Shown here in pieces: positions 1 through 9,469 of a stretch of DNA of 64,000 bases. Made by a program: the position numbers and the translations under genes. Each line of letters begins with the position of its first letter. Position 1 is the stretch's first letter. The DNA is from Actinopolyspora xinjiangensis. GTDB lineage: Bacteria; Actinomycetota; Actinomycetes; Mycobacteriales; Pseudonocardiaceae. The notes beneath the pieces are model-generated. The model worked only from the letters and a program-made list of their open reading frames with translations. It ran no database searches and had not been told where the DNA came from. The stretch lies in contig NZ_FNJR01000001.1 in NCBI RefSeq assembly GCF_900104475.1, positions 359,629 to 423,628 of the forward strand, read 5' to 3'.

Positions 1-79
1 GCGCCCGCCGGGACTCCTCCTCGGTGGCCGCACCGTCGAGTTCGGCGGAGAGGATCTCGACACTCGTCACGCAGTCCAC
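1..79 (-). CDS. Putative zinc-finger anti-sigma factor, N-terminus only (partial)
   Basis: A reading frame runs off the left edge on the minus strand from a GTG at 77-79. The visible 26 residues begin V-D-C and continue with an LSAELDG motif, then acidic TEEES, which is how many zf-HC2 (mycothiol-type) anti-sigma factors start (a Cys near the N-terminus followed by LSAxLDGE). It lies divergently 185 bp from an ECF sigma factor gene, which fits a sigma/anti-sigma pair, but the diagnostic HxxxCxxC zinc motif would be outside the window. The call rests on a short N-terminal pattern only. Confidence 0.45.
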   Translation of the reverse strand, partial: MDCVTSVEILSAELDGAATEEESRRA

Positions 80-264
80 GTCCGTACTGGTCGTCCGCGA
101 GCCCCGTGTGGTTCCCGGCGCCCGGGCCGGAGATCACTCCGGACGCGCGTATGGTTCTGCACGGTGACGGCGGCTCGCACGCGGCGGGCCGACCGCGACG
201 GCTCACGCGGTCGAGTGGGCCGGACGACCGTGGCAGCGGGCCCGGCCCCGAGAACTCATTGGAC

Positions 265-834
265 ATGGGCGTGGACGACCAGGAACTCACACGCTGCGCG
301 CTGGCGGCGAAGCAGGGGGACACCAACGCCGCCACGAGGTTCGTGCGCGGCACGCAGCGCCAGGTGTGGCAGCTGCTGCGGCATCTGGCCGACCCGGGCG
401 TCGCGGAGGACCTCACCCAGGAGTGCTACCTGCGCGCGTTCCGCTCCCTGCCCTCCTACCGAGGTCGTTCCTCGGCCCGCACCTGGCTGATGTCGATCGC
501 ACGCCGGGTCGCCGCCGACCACATCAGGCAGCGCGACCGCAGGCCACGTCCCGCCGACCTCGCGGACTGGCAGCTCGCGGCGGAACGGGCCCAGCCGCGA
601 ACCACCAGCGTGTCGGACGGCTACGCGCTGCGCAGCGCGCTGGAGGCGCTCGATTCCAGGCGCAGGGAAGCGTTCGTGCTGACCCAGATCGTCGGGCTCA
701 GCTACGAGGAGACGGCCGAGGTCGCGGGCTGCCGGATCGGCACGGTCCGTTCCCGCGTGGCCAGGGCGCGCACCGACCTGATCGAACAGCTCAGCGAGTA
801 TGATACCGATCACAACGCGAGCCGCGGTGGCTGA
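265..834 (+). CDS. sigC: ECF RNA polymerase sigma factor, SigC-like
   Basis: An alternative sigma factor that would direct RNA polymerase to a specialised promoter set. The 189-residue product has region 2 (DLTQECYLRAFRSLP, then the RSSARTWLMSIARRVAADHI core-binding/-10 segment) at about residues 45-90. Region 4 at about 125-180 contains FVLTQIVGLSYEETAEVAGC and GTVRSRVARAR, a helix-turn-helix for the -35 element. Both match the mycobacterial SigC pattern. The frame is open upstream to 106, but residues before the ATG at 265 look like non-coding translation, so 265 is taken as start; no strong Shine-Dalgarno precedes it. A probable anti-sigma gene starts divergently at 79. The regulon cannot be told from the sequence. 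Confidence 0.85.
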   Translation: MGVDDQELTRCALAAKQGDTNAATRFVRGTQRQVWQLLRHLADPGVAEDLTQECYLRAFRSLPSYRGRSSARTWLMSIARRVAADHIRQRDRRPRPADLADWQLAAERAQPRTTSVSDGYALRSALEALDSRRREAFVLTQIVGLSYEETAEVAGCRIGTVRSRVARARTDLIEQLSEYDTDHNASRGG

Positions 835-907
835 GCGGACGTTCCACCGGACTCCCCCGGCGAAGCCCGGGACGGCGGCACGTCACGGGGCGGCTTCGCT
901 CGGGTGA

Positions 908-2278
<1,371 letters not shown>

Positions 2279-2292
2279 ACCGGCCCGGCGTT

Positions 2293-2318
2293 CCCCGGGG
2301 AGCCGAGCCTCCCCGGGG
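2293..2318. terminator. Hairpin between convergent serC and the 2368 gene
   Basis: CCCCGGGGA (2293-2301) pairs with TCCCCGGGG (2310-2318) around an 8-nt loop. There is no T-run, as usual in high-GC actinobacteria. Its place between two convergent genes suits a bidirectional terminator. Confidence 0.6.
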
Positions 2319-2367
2319 GACCGGCCGACCTCCCTGGCGACGGGCCGAACCGCCCGGGTCCGCCCGT

Positions 2368-2829
2368 TCACCGGTCGATCTCGGTGGAGACCAGTGGCCT
2401 CGTTCCGTCGCAGACCACGGTGATCTCCACTTCCGTCTCCTCGGACTCGAAGGTGAGTTCGGCTTCCTCGGCCGGCCCGTCCCGCACGTCACCGGCCCGG
2501 AACCCCTGAGCGGGGCTCCAGGATCGCAACGAGGCCAACTCGTCCTCGGAACAACCGGCGGTCACCGTTCCTCCCGGCGTCCGGTCCACCTCCGTCGAAC
2601 CAGCACCGCTCGGATCGGGCCGCTCGGAACCGTCCCCGCCGGCGCTGGGGGCGGGGCGTGCGAGCTCGCGGCGCACCTGTTCCGGGGAGGTCATCGGCGG
2701 CCCACCGTCGAGGATGCCGCGTCCCAGGGCGGACACGGCGGCCAGTCCCACCCCCACCGCGAGCGCGGCGGCGCAGCACCACCCCAGCACGGCCAGCGCC
2801 GTGCGGGCCCTTCCGGTGGGAGATCTCAT
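2368..2829 (-). CDS. Hypothetical membrane-anchored protein
   Basis: A 153-residue protein of unknown function. After a short basic N-terminus (MRSPTGRAR) there is one transmembrane segment at about residues 11-35. A low-complexity Ser/Gly/Pro linker follows, then a C-terminal domain rich in Glu with Val-Thr strand-like stretches. It contains two cysteines (in TAGCSEDE and VVCDG), which could pair outside the membrane. It is divergent, 54 bp away, from the response regulator at 2884, so it may share its control region and be a target of that system. The start could also be the GTG codons two or three residues upstream. No family was recognised. Confidence 0.6.
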   Translation of the reverse strand: MRSPTGRARTALAVLGWCCAAALAVGVGLAAVSALGRGILDGGPPMTSPEQVRRELARPAPSAGGDGSERPDPSGAGSTEVDRTPGGTVTAGCSEDELASLRSWSPAQGFRAGDVRDGPAEEAELTFESEETEVEITVVCDGTRPLVSTEIDR

Positions 2830-2883
2830 GGGCACCACTATGCCAAGCCGAGAAGGCGTTCCGATGCCGGTTACCGTGCAACG

Positions 2884-3582
2884 GTGGCGCAGGTGCTGCT
2901 TGTCGAAGACGATTCGGCTCTTCGCGCGTCGTTGAGCGGCGGACTGGGTGAACGCGGGCACGCGGTCACCTCGGCGGTCACCGCGATGGACGGCCTGAAC
3001 CGGATCGTGACGCACAAACCCGACATCGTGGTGCTCGACATCGGTCTGCCGGACCTGGACGGCCGGGAGATGCTGCGGATGCTGCGCGCTGCCAGCCGGG
3101 TCCCGGTGATCGTGGCCACCGCGCGCGGCGCCGAGGACGAGATCGTGTCCGTGCTGGACTCGGGAGCCGACGACTACGTCGTCAAACCGTTCGGGGTGGG
3201 GCAGTTGGACGCCCGGATCCGGGCGGTGCTGCGCAGGGACGGTGCCGGAACCGGCAGACCGGAGGCACTCGTGGTGGGCGGGCTGCGGGTGGACCCCGCC
3301 ACGCGTTCGGCGACCCTGGACGGAACCGCGCTGGACCTCAACCCGAGGGAGTTCGACGTGCTGCATTACCTCGCGGCGCGGGCCGGACGGGTGGTGAGCA
3401 AGCGAGAACTGCTCACCGAGGTGTGGCAACTCCCCTACGGGGGAGCGGACAAAACCGTGGACGTGCACGTGTCCTGGCTGCGCCGCAAGCTCGGTGAGAC
3501 CGCGCGTGACGCGCGGTACCTGCACACGGTTCGCGGTGCGGGAGTGCTGCTGACCGCTCCGGACGACGCCGGTGACCGCTGA
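2884..3582 (+). CDS. OmpR/PhoB-family response regulator
   Basis: DNA-binding output of a two-component system. The receiver domain (about 1-118) has the acidic pair D9-D10, phospho-acceptor D52 in VVLDIGLPD, and K101 in VVKPFG. The winged-helix DNA-binding domain (about 130-225) has LNPREFDVLHYLA, the VVSKRELLTEVW recognition region and the typical VDVHVSWLRRKL and IHTVRGxGY-like end (LHTVRGAGV). Translation starts at a GTG. Its stop overlaps the start of the histidine kinase by one base (TGATG), so the two are translationally coupled. Confidence 0.95.
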   Translation: MAQVLLVEDDSALRASLSGGLGERGHAVTSAVTAMDGLNRIVTHKPDIVVLDIGLPDLDGREMLRMLRAASRVPVIVATARGAEDEIVSVLDSGADDYVVKPFGVGQLDARIRAVLRRDGAGTGRPEALVVGGLRVDPATRSATLDGTALDLNPREFDVLHYLAARAGRVVSKRELLTEVWQLPYGGADKTVDVHVSWLRRKLGETARDARYLHTVRGAGVLLTAPDDAGDR

Positions 3583-4874
3583 TGCGCAGGCGCATCGCGC
3601 TGCTGGTGGCCGCCACCACGACCCTGGTGCTGGTGGCCTTCCTGATCCCGCTGGCCGTGCTGGTGCGGACGGTGGCTTCCGACCGGGCGGTGAACACCGC
3701 GACCACCGAGGCGCAGGCCCTGACCTCGGTGGTGGGCACCGCGGACAGGTCCACCCTGGAGCTGAGCGTGCAGCGCGCCAACGCCCAGGGGAGGTTCCCG
3801 CTGACCGTCTTCCTGGCCGACGGCACCAGGCTCGGCGCGGAGGCCGCGCGCACCCCGGCGGTGCGGCTGGCAGCCAGGGGACGCAGCCTGACCGTGGACA
3901 CCGGCGACGGGGTCGCCGTCCTGGTCTCGGTGGGTGACTCCTCGGGAGGACGAGCGGTGATCCGCAGCGCGGTCGGCGAGCGGGAACTGCTGCGCGGGGT
4001 GCACCGCGCCTGGCTGCTGCTGGCGGGGCTCGGCGTGGTGCTGCTGGGGCTGAGTGTGCTCGTCGCGGACCGGTTGGCTCGTTCTCTGGTGCGGCCCACC
4101 AAGGAGCTCTCCGGAGTTTCCCACCGCCTGGCGAACGGGGAGCTGGAGGCCCGGGCACGCATCGAGTCTCCCCCGGAGATGCGGGAGGTGGCGACGGCGC
4201 TGAACCACCTCGCCGGTCGCATCCGCGAGCTGCTGGCGGCCGAGCGGGAGCACGTGGCCGATCTCTCGCACCGGTTGCGCACCCCGCTGATGTCGCTGCG
4301 GTTGGACGCGGAGGCGTTGCGGGACCGCTCGGAGTCCGAGCGGATCACCGAACACGTGGACACGTTGCAGCGGGCGGTCACCCGGATAATCGAGCAGGCG
4401 GGCAAACGTGGTGCCACGAGGACCTCCCCGCCCCGTTGTGACGCGGTGACCGTCGTCTCCGAGCGGGTGGAATTCTGGTCGGTGCTGGCAGAGGACACCG
4501 AACGCGAGATGCGGGTGGAAATCGCACACGGGCCGCTGCCGGTGGCGCTGGAGGCGTCCGAACTGGCCGACTGCGTCGACGCGCTGTTGGGCAACGTCTT
4601 CGCCCACACCCAGGACGGTGTCGGGTTCGACGTGCGGCTGTTCGCGGCAGAAGGGTTCGTACGGCTGGTGGTCGCGGACGACGGTGCCGGTTTCGGCGAG
4701 TCGGAGCTGTCCGGGGATCCGTTGCACCGGGGAGCCAGCGGCAGCGGCTCCAGCGGTCTGGGGCTGGACATCGTGCGACGCGCGGCGGGGGACTCCGGAG
4801 GGTCGGTGACGCTGGGAAGCGGTGCGCACGGAGGAGCGCGGGTGGTCGTGGACCTCGGCGTGCCCGAGATGTGA
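3582..4874 (+). CDS. Sensor histidine kinase (HAMP, HisKA, HATPase)
   Basis: Membrane sensor partner of the preceding regulator, 430 residues. Transmembrane helix 1 is at about 5-28, an extracytoplasmic sensing loop at about 30-142, helix 2 at about 144-165, and a HAMP linker follows (SLVRPTKELS). The HisKA box is LSHRLRTPL with the phospho-acceptor His at about residue 230. The ATP-binding domain has the N box (LLGNVFAHT), G1 (VADDGAGFG) and G2 (SSGLGLDIV). The N box has one Asn rather than two. The loop shows no recognisable ligand motif. The PepSY gene downstream may belong to the same response, though 283 bp separate them. Confidence 0.94.
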   Translation: MRRRIALLVAATTTLVLVAFLIPLAVLVRTVASDRAVNTATTEAQALTSVVGTADRSTLELSVQRANAQGRFPLTVFLADGTRLGAEAARTPAVRLAARGRSLTVDTGDGVAVLVSVGDSSGGRAVIRSAVGERELLRGVHRAWLLLAGLGVVLLGLSVLVADRLARSLVRPTKELSGVSHRLANGELEARARIESPPEMREVATALNHLAGRIRELLAAEREHVADLSHRLRTPLMSLRLDAEALRDRSESERITEHVDTLQRAVTRIIEQAGKRGATRTSPPRCDAVTVVSERVEFWSVLAEDTEREMRVEIAHGPLPVALEASELADCVDALLGNVFAHTQDGVGFDVRLFAAEGFVRLVVADDGAGFGESELSGDPLHRGASGSGSSGLGLDIVRRAAGDSGGSVTLGSGAHGGARVVVDLGVPEM

Positions 4875-5157
4875 GGGCGCCGCGGCCAGCACGGATCGGG
4901 GCCAGCCAGCCGGACGGGGCCACCGATCGGCGCGGCGTCGTCCACCGGCACGGGGACGTCGTCGGAGGGGCTGCGGTGTTTCGACCCCGGGGCCACGACG
5001 TGCCCGCCGCGCGGGAACACCACTCCGGCGACGGACTCGGCCACCTCACCGTTAACCCGGTTTTAGCGTTCGGACAGGGACCGCTTAGCTTCCGCGCTGC
5101 GACCTTGTACTCCGGCAGCGACAGTCGTCCGGTTCTCACCGGGAGAGGAGAACGAAG

Positions 5158-5604
5158 TTGCCGGGTGTGAAGAAGTCGGTCGTCGCCGTGGCGATCGCCG
5201 GTGGGGTGCTCGCCCTGGGCGGCACCGCCACGGCTTTCGGAAGCGGGAACGACCAGGAGGGAACCACCTCGTCGGAGGGCGACTCCCCGGCGGTGCGGGA
5301 GGTGTCCGCGCCGGGGTACACCGGGCCCGACCGGGACGAGATCCACACCGGGCCGTGGCACGGCTACCGTGGCCCGTCGCCGAAGGACTGCACCTCGGAG
5401 GACCCGAAGATCGACAGCGAGCGGGCGCGCCGCGCTGCCTCGGAGCGGGTTCCATCCGGTGCGCGGGTGACGAGTGTGGAGCTGGATCGCTGCTACGGCC
5501 TCGAGTGGGAGCTGGAGCTGCGGAAGGCGAACACCGAGTACGAGGTCACGGTGGACGCGCGCGACGGTGACGTCGTCGGTTACGAGGAGGACCGGGACGA
5601 CTGA
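5158..5604 (+). CDS. Secreted PepSY-domain protein
   Basis: A 148-residue exported protein. A signal peptide (PGVKKS followed by a hydrophobic Val-Ala-Gly-Leu stretch to about residue 29) leads to an acidic mature part. The C-terminal half is a PepSY domain: a helix with RARRAASERVPSGARVTSVE, then strands ending YEVTVDARDGDVVGY. PepSY domains are thought to inhibit or regulate secreted peptidases or sense envelope conditions. The start is a TTG at 5158, chosen because a GGGAGAGGAG stretch sits 7 nt upstream and the signal peptide begins there. A strong terminator hairpin follows. Its position behind a two-component system suggests, but does not prove, that it is a target. Confidence 0.85.
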   Translation: MPGVKKSVVAVAIAGGVLALGGTATAFGSGNDQEGTTSSEGDSPAVREVSAPGYTGPDRDEIHTGPWHGYRGPSPKDCTSEDPKIDSERARRAASERVPSGARVTSVELDRCYGLEWELELRKANTEYEVTVDARDGDVVGYEEDRDD

Positions 5605-5617
5605 GTGCCCTGTCGTG

Positions 5618-5650
5618 CCGGGGCGCCCGCGCCGGAAGCGGGCGCCCCGG
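5618..5650 (+). terminator. Rho-independent-type hairpin after the PepSY gene
   Basis: A perfect 13-bp stem, CCGGGGCGCCCGC (5618-5630) with GCGGGCGCCCCGG (5638-5650), closes a 7-nt loop 14 bp after the stop codon. Confidence 0.75.
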
Positions 5651-5840
5651 CCGCCGTTGTCCGGGAGCGCGGCGGGCTCCCGGCGTGGAATCAGGGTATT
5701 TCCACGGATGCACGTCGCTTCCCCCTTCCGGCAGGATCGCGGGCACGGAACTCGGCGCGTCTGTCCACACGAACGGTGCCCGCCGAGTTATCGTTATAGC
5801 TTGGTGATCTGAAATCAGCGGGAGGCGCGGGGAGGCACCT

Positions 5841-6854
5841 ATGCGAACGCTGCGAGTGGTCGGGCTTGAGGAAGACGGCGAGACCGTCGTGTGTGAAGAC
5901 CCCGACAACGGCGAACGCTTCGCGGTGCCAGCCGACGAGCGACTCCGCGCCGCGGCCCGCGGTGATCTCACCCGTCTCGGGCAGGTACAGATCGAGCTCG
6001 AAGCCCAGATGCGGCCGCGCGAGATACAGGCGCGGGTCCGCGCGGGGGCCTCCGTCGAGGAGGTGGCCGCGGAGGCGGGGATTCCGCAGCAGCGGGTGGA
6101 ACGCTACGCCTACCCGGTTTTACTGGAACGCGCCCAGGTCGCGGAACGGGCGCAGCAGGCGCACCCGATCCGCGAGGGCGGGCCGGACGTGCAGACCCTC
6201 GGTGAGATCATCTCGCACACCTTCGGCATGCGCGGGCAGGACTACAGCGAGACCAGCTGGGACGCCTGGCGCGGCGAGGACGGCAAGTGGGTGGTCACAC
6301 TGCGCTGGCAGGCGGGCCGGACCGAGAACACCGCGCACTGGACCTTCCACCCCGGGGCGCAGGGCGGCACCATCGCCGCGCTGGACGAGGACGCCCTCGA
6401 CCTGCTCGACCCGGCGCCGAACCGGCCACTGCGGACGGTGCGGCCGGTCACCGAGCTCGCCAGGGAAGCGCTGGAACTGGACCACTCCGAGTCGGAGGAC
6501 GCGGAAGCGGAGCCCACCGCCGGTGGGGAAACCGCGACTCCGCTGCTGGGACACACCACCGAGCCGGACAATCGGGGTGACCGCTCCGAGAGCTCCGGGG
6601 GTGGCACTCCGCACGTTCCCACCGTGGCGACGGGCACGCTGTTCGGTTCGGCTTCCCAGCCCCACGACGCCGAGCACGGTTCCACGCCCCCCGAGAGCGG
6701 CTCCCAGCAGGCGGATACGGCCTCCGGGGACATCGCGGACATGGACCGGGCGGACCTCGACGAGGAGGACGAGCCCTTCGGCGAGGGCCGCAAGAACCAC
6801 CCGATCGTCCCCTCCTGGGAGGACGTGCTGCTCGGTGTGAGGTCGAACCGGTGA
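5841..6854 (+). CDS. sepH: Cell division protein SepH (DUF3071)
   Basis: Actinobacterial cell-division factor that binds FtsZ and promotes its assembly. The N-terminal conserved DUF3071 region (about 1-170) starts MRTLRVVGLEEDG. It holds a helix-turn-helix-like segment (EIQARVRAGASVEEVAAEAGIPQQRV) and the conserved QTLGEIISHTFG and WDAWRGEDGKWVV blocks. The rest is a long acidic, low-complexity tail with a short basic-acidic end (GEGRKNHPIVPSWEDVLLG) that is typical of the family C-terminus. The ATG is preceded by GGGGAGG with good spacing. The gene sits near serC, as in mycobacteria. Confidence 0.93.
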   Translation: MRTLRVVGLEEDGETVVCEDPDNGERFAVPADERLRAAARGDLTRLGQVQIELEAQMRPREIQARVRAGASVEEVAAEAGIPQQRVERYAYPVLLERAQVAERAQQAHPIREGGPDVQTLGEIISHTFGMRGQDYSETSWDAWRGEDGKWVVTLRWQAGRTENTAHWTFHPGAQGGTIAALDEDALDLLDPAPNRPLRTVRPVTELAREALELDHSESEDAEAEPTAGGETATPLLGHTTEPDNRGDRSESSGGGTPHVPTVATGTLFGSASQPHDAEHGSTPPESGSQQADTASGDIADMDRADLDEEDEPFGEGRKNHPIVPSWEDVLLGVRSNR

Positions 6855-6885
6855 GCGAGGACGGCCTCCGCGCCTCGACGGCGGA

Positions 6886-6902
6886 CTCCCCCGTCGGGGG
6901 AG
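6886..6902 (+). terminator. Short hairpin after sepH
   Basis: CTCCCCC (6886-6892) pairs with GGGGGAG (6896-6902) over a GTC loop and is followed by CTTTCC, 32 bp after the sepH stop. Confidence 0.5.
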
Positions 6903-6995
6903 CTTTCCGCTCCGGAGCCCGGTGCTGTCGGGACGGGGGGTCCGTTTTCACCATCCGCCCCGAGGTCCCAGGCACCCGTTGGCCGGGGCGGAGGC

Positions 6996-7352
6996 TCAGC
7001 TCTCCGGTCGCGGGGACTCCCGTTCCGGGTCCTCTGCTTCGCCCTCCCGGGGCTCACCCTTCGATTCCAGGTGCCGCTGCCAGATGCGGTCCCGCACCCC
7101 TGGCAGCGATCTGCCGATGAACCTGTTGCGGGGACGCTGGGCAACGGGAACCACACCGTCCCCTGTGGACTTACCGCCGCCGGAGTCGGGGGAGAGCGCC
7201 CACGCCACGAATCCCGCCGCGATGGAGACCGCACCGACCGTTCCCGCGATCCAAGTGACGTATCCCACCCCGAGCAGCACCGCCCCGACGAACAGGGCAA
7301 CGAGGATCGAGACTACGCCGACCAGGAACAATACGCGCGCGGACGGTGACAT
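6996..7352 (-). CDS. Hypothetical two-TM membrane protein
   Basis: A small membrane protein of about 118 residues with no recognised family. Two hydrophobic helices lie close together near the N-terminus (about residues 6-28 and 32-53). A basic cytoplasmic tail rich in Arg, Glu and Pro follows. It could also start at an in-frame TTG at 7370, six codons upstream; neither start has a strong ribosome-binding site (a GAGG lies 2 nt before the ATG). It is convergent with sepH. In M. tuberculosis a small membrane-protein gene (Rv0882) occupies a similar place, so a relationship is possible but not shown here. Confidence 0.6.
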   Translation of the reverse strand: MSPSARVLFLVGVVSILVALFVGAVLLGVGYVTWIAGTVGAVSIAAGFVAWALSPDSGGGKSTGDGVVPVAQRPRNRFIGRSLPGVRDRIWQRHLESKGEPREGEAEDPERESPRPES

Positions 7353-7495
7353 GTCCTCGATTGTGCCCAACGGCGTTCGTCGGAACCACGCTGACCGCCC
7401 CCGGGGACGGCCGGGGCGGTGGTGTAATCCCTCGGTTCGTCACCGAGCGGATCCGAGCGCGTCGAAACCGTGATCGGGGTGGTGGAGCTCCCCGG

Positions 7496-8122
7496 TCAAC
7501 CCAGCAGGCTCAGCGGCAGGACCACCCAGGAGGCGCCGACACCGAGCACCACCCCGAACGCCACCCATCGCCAGGTGGGCACGCTCCGTCCCAGCCAGAC
7601 CGACGGGGCCAGTCCTCCCGCTATCGCCACGTTGATCACCACTCCCAGCACCGGGTTCACCTCACCGAGCCCCAGCGAAACCACCACCAGGACGACGGCG
7701 ACCAGCGCCGCCAGCGACACGCTGACGGCGAGCCCGGTGGGTCGGGCAGCGGGATCGGTGACCTCACGCCTGGGGTCGGAACCGGGCGACAGCGAGTCGC
7801 CCCGTGGGGCGGGCACCGCCCGCCGCTCGCCCGTGAGCGGATCGCGGTAGCGGACCTCGCGGCCGAACTCGTCGGCCACTCGGCCCGCCAGCCGCTCCCC
7901 ACGACGCGCTACGGTCTCCACCGCCCGCTTGTCGGCGATCTCGCCGCGGACGACGCGCTCCACGACCTCGGCCCACTCGTACAGCACCGCGCAGAGCGCG
8001 GGGGAAATCCCCACGTGCTCCGGCTTCAGGCCGAGCCGACCGTCCAGCTCGACGAACAGCGGTCTTCCCCGTTCGACACGCAGCTCCACCGCGTCCGCGA
8101 CCGTCGCCGCGCCCCCCGGCAT
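7496..8122 (-). CDS. Membrane protein with soluble N-terminal domain, DUF2537-like
   Basis: A 208-residue protein. The first 100 residues form a soluble domain (VADAVELRVERGRPLFVELD, an ALCAVLYEWAEVVERV helix, and VRYRDPLTG). After an Arg/Pro-rich linker come three transmembrane helices at about 130-205. The C-terminal membrane part resembles actinobacterial DUF2537 proteins as I remember them; treat that name as tentative. The ATG at 8122 has AGGGGG 6 nt upstream; a GTG one codon earlier is the alternative. It lies in the same direction as the methyltransferase gene upstream but 145 bp away. Confidence 0.7.
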   Translation of the reverse strand: MPGGAATVADAVELRVERGRPLFVELDGRLGLKPEHVGISPALCAVLYEWAEVVERVVRGEIADKRAVETVARRGERLAGRVADEFGREVRYRDPLTGERRAVPAPRGDSLSPGSDPRREVTDPAARPTGLAVSVSLAALVAVVLVVVSLGLGEVNPVLGVVINVAIAGGLAPSVWLGRSVPTWRWVAFGVVLGVGASWVVLPLSLLG

Positions 8123-8267
8123 CACGTACCCCCTGAACGCATCCCTCGGCCCGCACCTCTCCGGCGGGACCAGCGGTACTCCGTCGGCTCCCGGAGTGGC
8201 CGTCTCCGGGCAGGACGCGATCCGCTCTACTCACCCGACCGCCACAACGGGACAGCAGGTCACGGCC

Positions 8268-9077
8268 TCACGAATCCTCCTCACGCATCGCGTGGAACAC
8301 GATCGCCGCCGAGGCGGCGACGTTGAGCGAGTCCACTTCCCGCGACATCGGGATGCCGACGGTGAGATCGACCACCCGAAGCGCCTCCTCGCTCAGACCC
8401 GGCCCTTCCGACCCCATCAGCACGGCCACCTTCCCGTTCGCCAGATCGGCACGCCCGACCGGAACGGCGTCGGGGCGGGGCGCCAGGGCCGCCACCCTGA
8501 ACCCGTGGCTGCCCAGCAGTTCCAGATCACCGGGCCAGTTGGGGAGTCTGGCGAAGGGCACGCGCAGCACGTGTCCCATGGACACCCGGACACTGCGCCG
8601 GTACAGGGGGTCGGAGCAGCCCCTGCCGAGCAGTACGCCGTCGAGCCCCAGCCCGGCGGCGTTGCGGAACATGGCTCCGAGGTTCTCGTGATCGACCACG
8701 CCCTCCAGCACCGCCAGCTTGCGGGAGTTCCGGATCAGTTCCACCGGGTCCGGTTCGGGGGCGCGGTCCGCCACCGCGAGAACCCCTCGGTTGAGGTGGA
8801 AGCCCACGATCTTGGCCAACGTCTCGGGTTCGACGATGTAGGCGGGCACGTCGAGGTCGCGCAGGAGCGGTTCGAGGGTGTTGATCCGCTTGCGCTCCCC
8901 CAGCAGTCCTCGGATTGGGTAGGGCGAGGCCAGCAGCCGTTCGACCACCAGCCTGCCCTCGCCGATGACCAGTCCGCGACCGCCGGGCCGGTCGGGACGC
9001 CGGTCGGCGGTGGTCAGATCGCGGAAGTCGTCGACGGCGGGGTCCTGCGCATCGGTTATCTCGATCAGCCTGGCCAC
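8268..9077 (-). CDS. SpoU/TrmH-family RNA 2'-O-methyltransferase
   Basis: A SAM-dependent methyltransferase that probably modifies 23S rRNA or tRNA ribose; 269 residues from the GTG at 9077. It has an N-terminal substrate-binding part (VIGEGRLVVERLL). The SPOUT knot domain carries three signatures: motif 1 LEGVVDHENLGAMFRNAAGLG with the conserved Asn-Arg, motif 2 VLMGSEGPGLSEEAL, and motif 3 IPMSREVDSLNVAASAAIVFH. The frame is open upstream to 9305, but those residues are Arg/Pro-rich shadow sequence, and related proteins start with an (M)xxLIEITDxxDP segment, which here begins at 9077. The ribosome-binding site is weak. Confidence 0.9.
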   Translation of the reverse strand: MARLIEITDAQDPAVDDFRDLTTADRRPDRPGGRGLVIGEGRLVVERLLASPYPIRGLLGERKRINTLEPLLRDLDVPAYIVEPETLAKIVGFHLNRGVLAVADRAPEPDPVELIRNSRKLAVLEGVVDHENLGAMFRNAAGLGLDGVLLGRGCSDPLYRRSVRVSMGHVLRVPFARLPNWPGDLELLGSHGFRVAALAPRPDAVPVGRADLANGKVAVLMGSEGPGLSEEALRVVDLTVGIPMSREVDSLNVAASAAIVFHAMREEDS

Positions 9078-9469
9078 GCTAGTTGAAGCTTTCTGCTCGG
9101 TTTGACAGGGTGTTCGCCCCGGCGGGGCCTCCGCCGGTCCCGCTCCGGCCATCCTCCTGGCGTGGGCGGCCCGGGCATCGTCGGAGAAGTCCTCGCGGAC
9201 GCACGTCTCGGGGGCCGCGGCCGGTGCCGAGGCGGCGAGTCGGGTGCCGAGGAGCGGTCGGACACGGGTCCGCCTCGCGCGGACTCCTCGGTATCCTCGC
9301 ATCACGCGCGTGACCGCCGACGCCGACCGTCGGCCGAGCGCTCCTCCTCCCTTTCGACATTCGGATTCGTGACAGGGATCACTTAGTCATGCGAACGAGG
9401 CGGGCATAACCGCTTCCTGTCACGCGTTCGTGGTCAACGGGTGCGAGTACCCGAACACGGAAGGCCCCC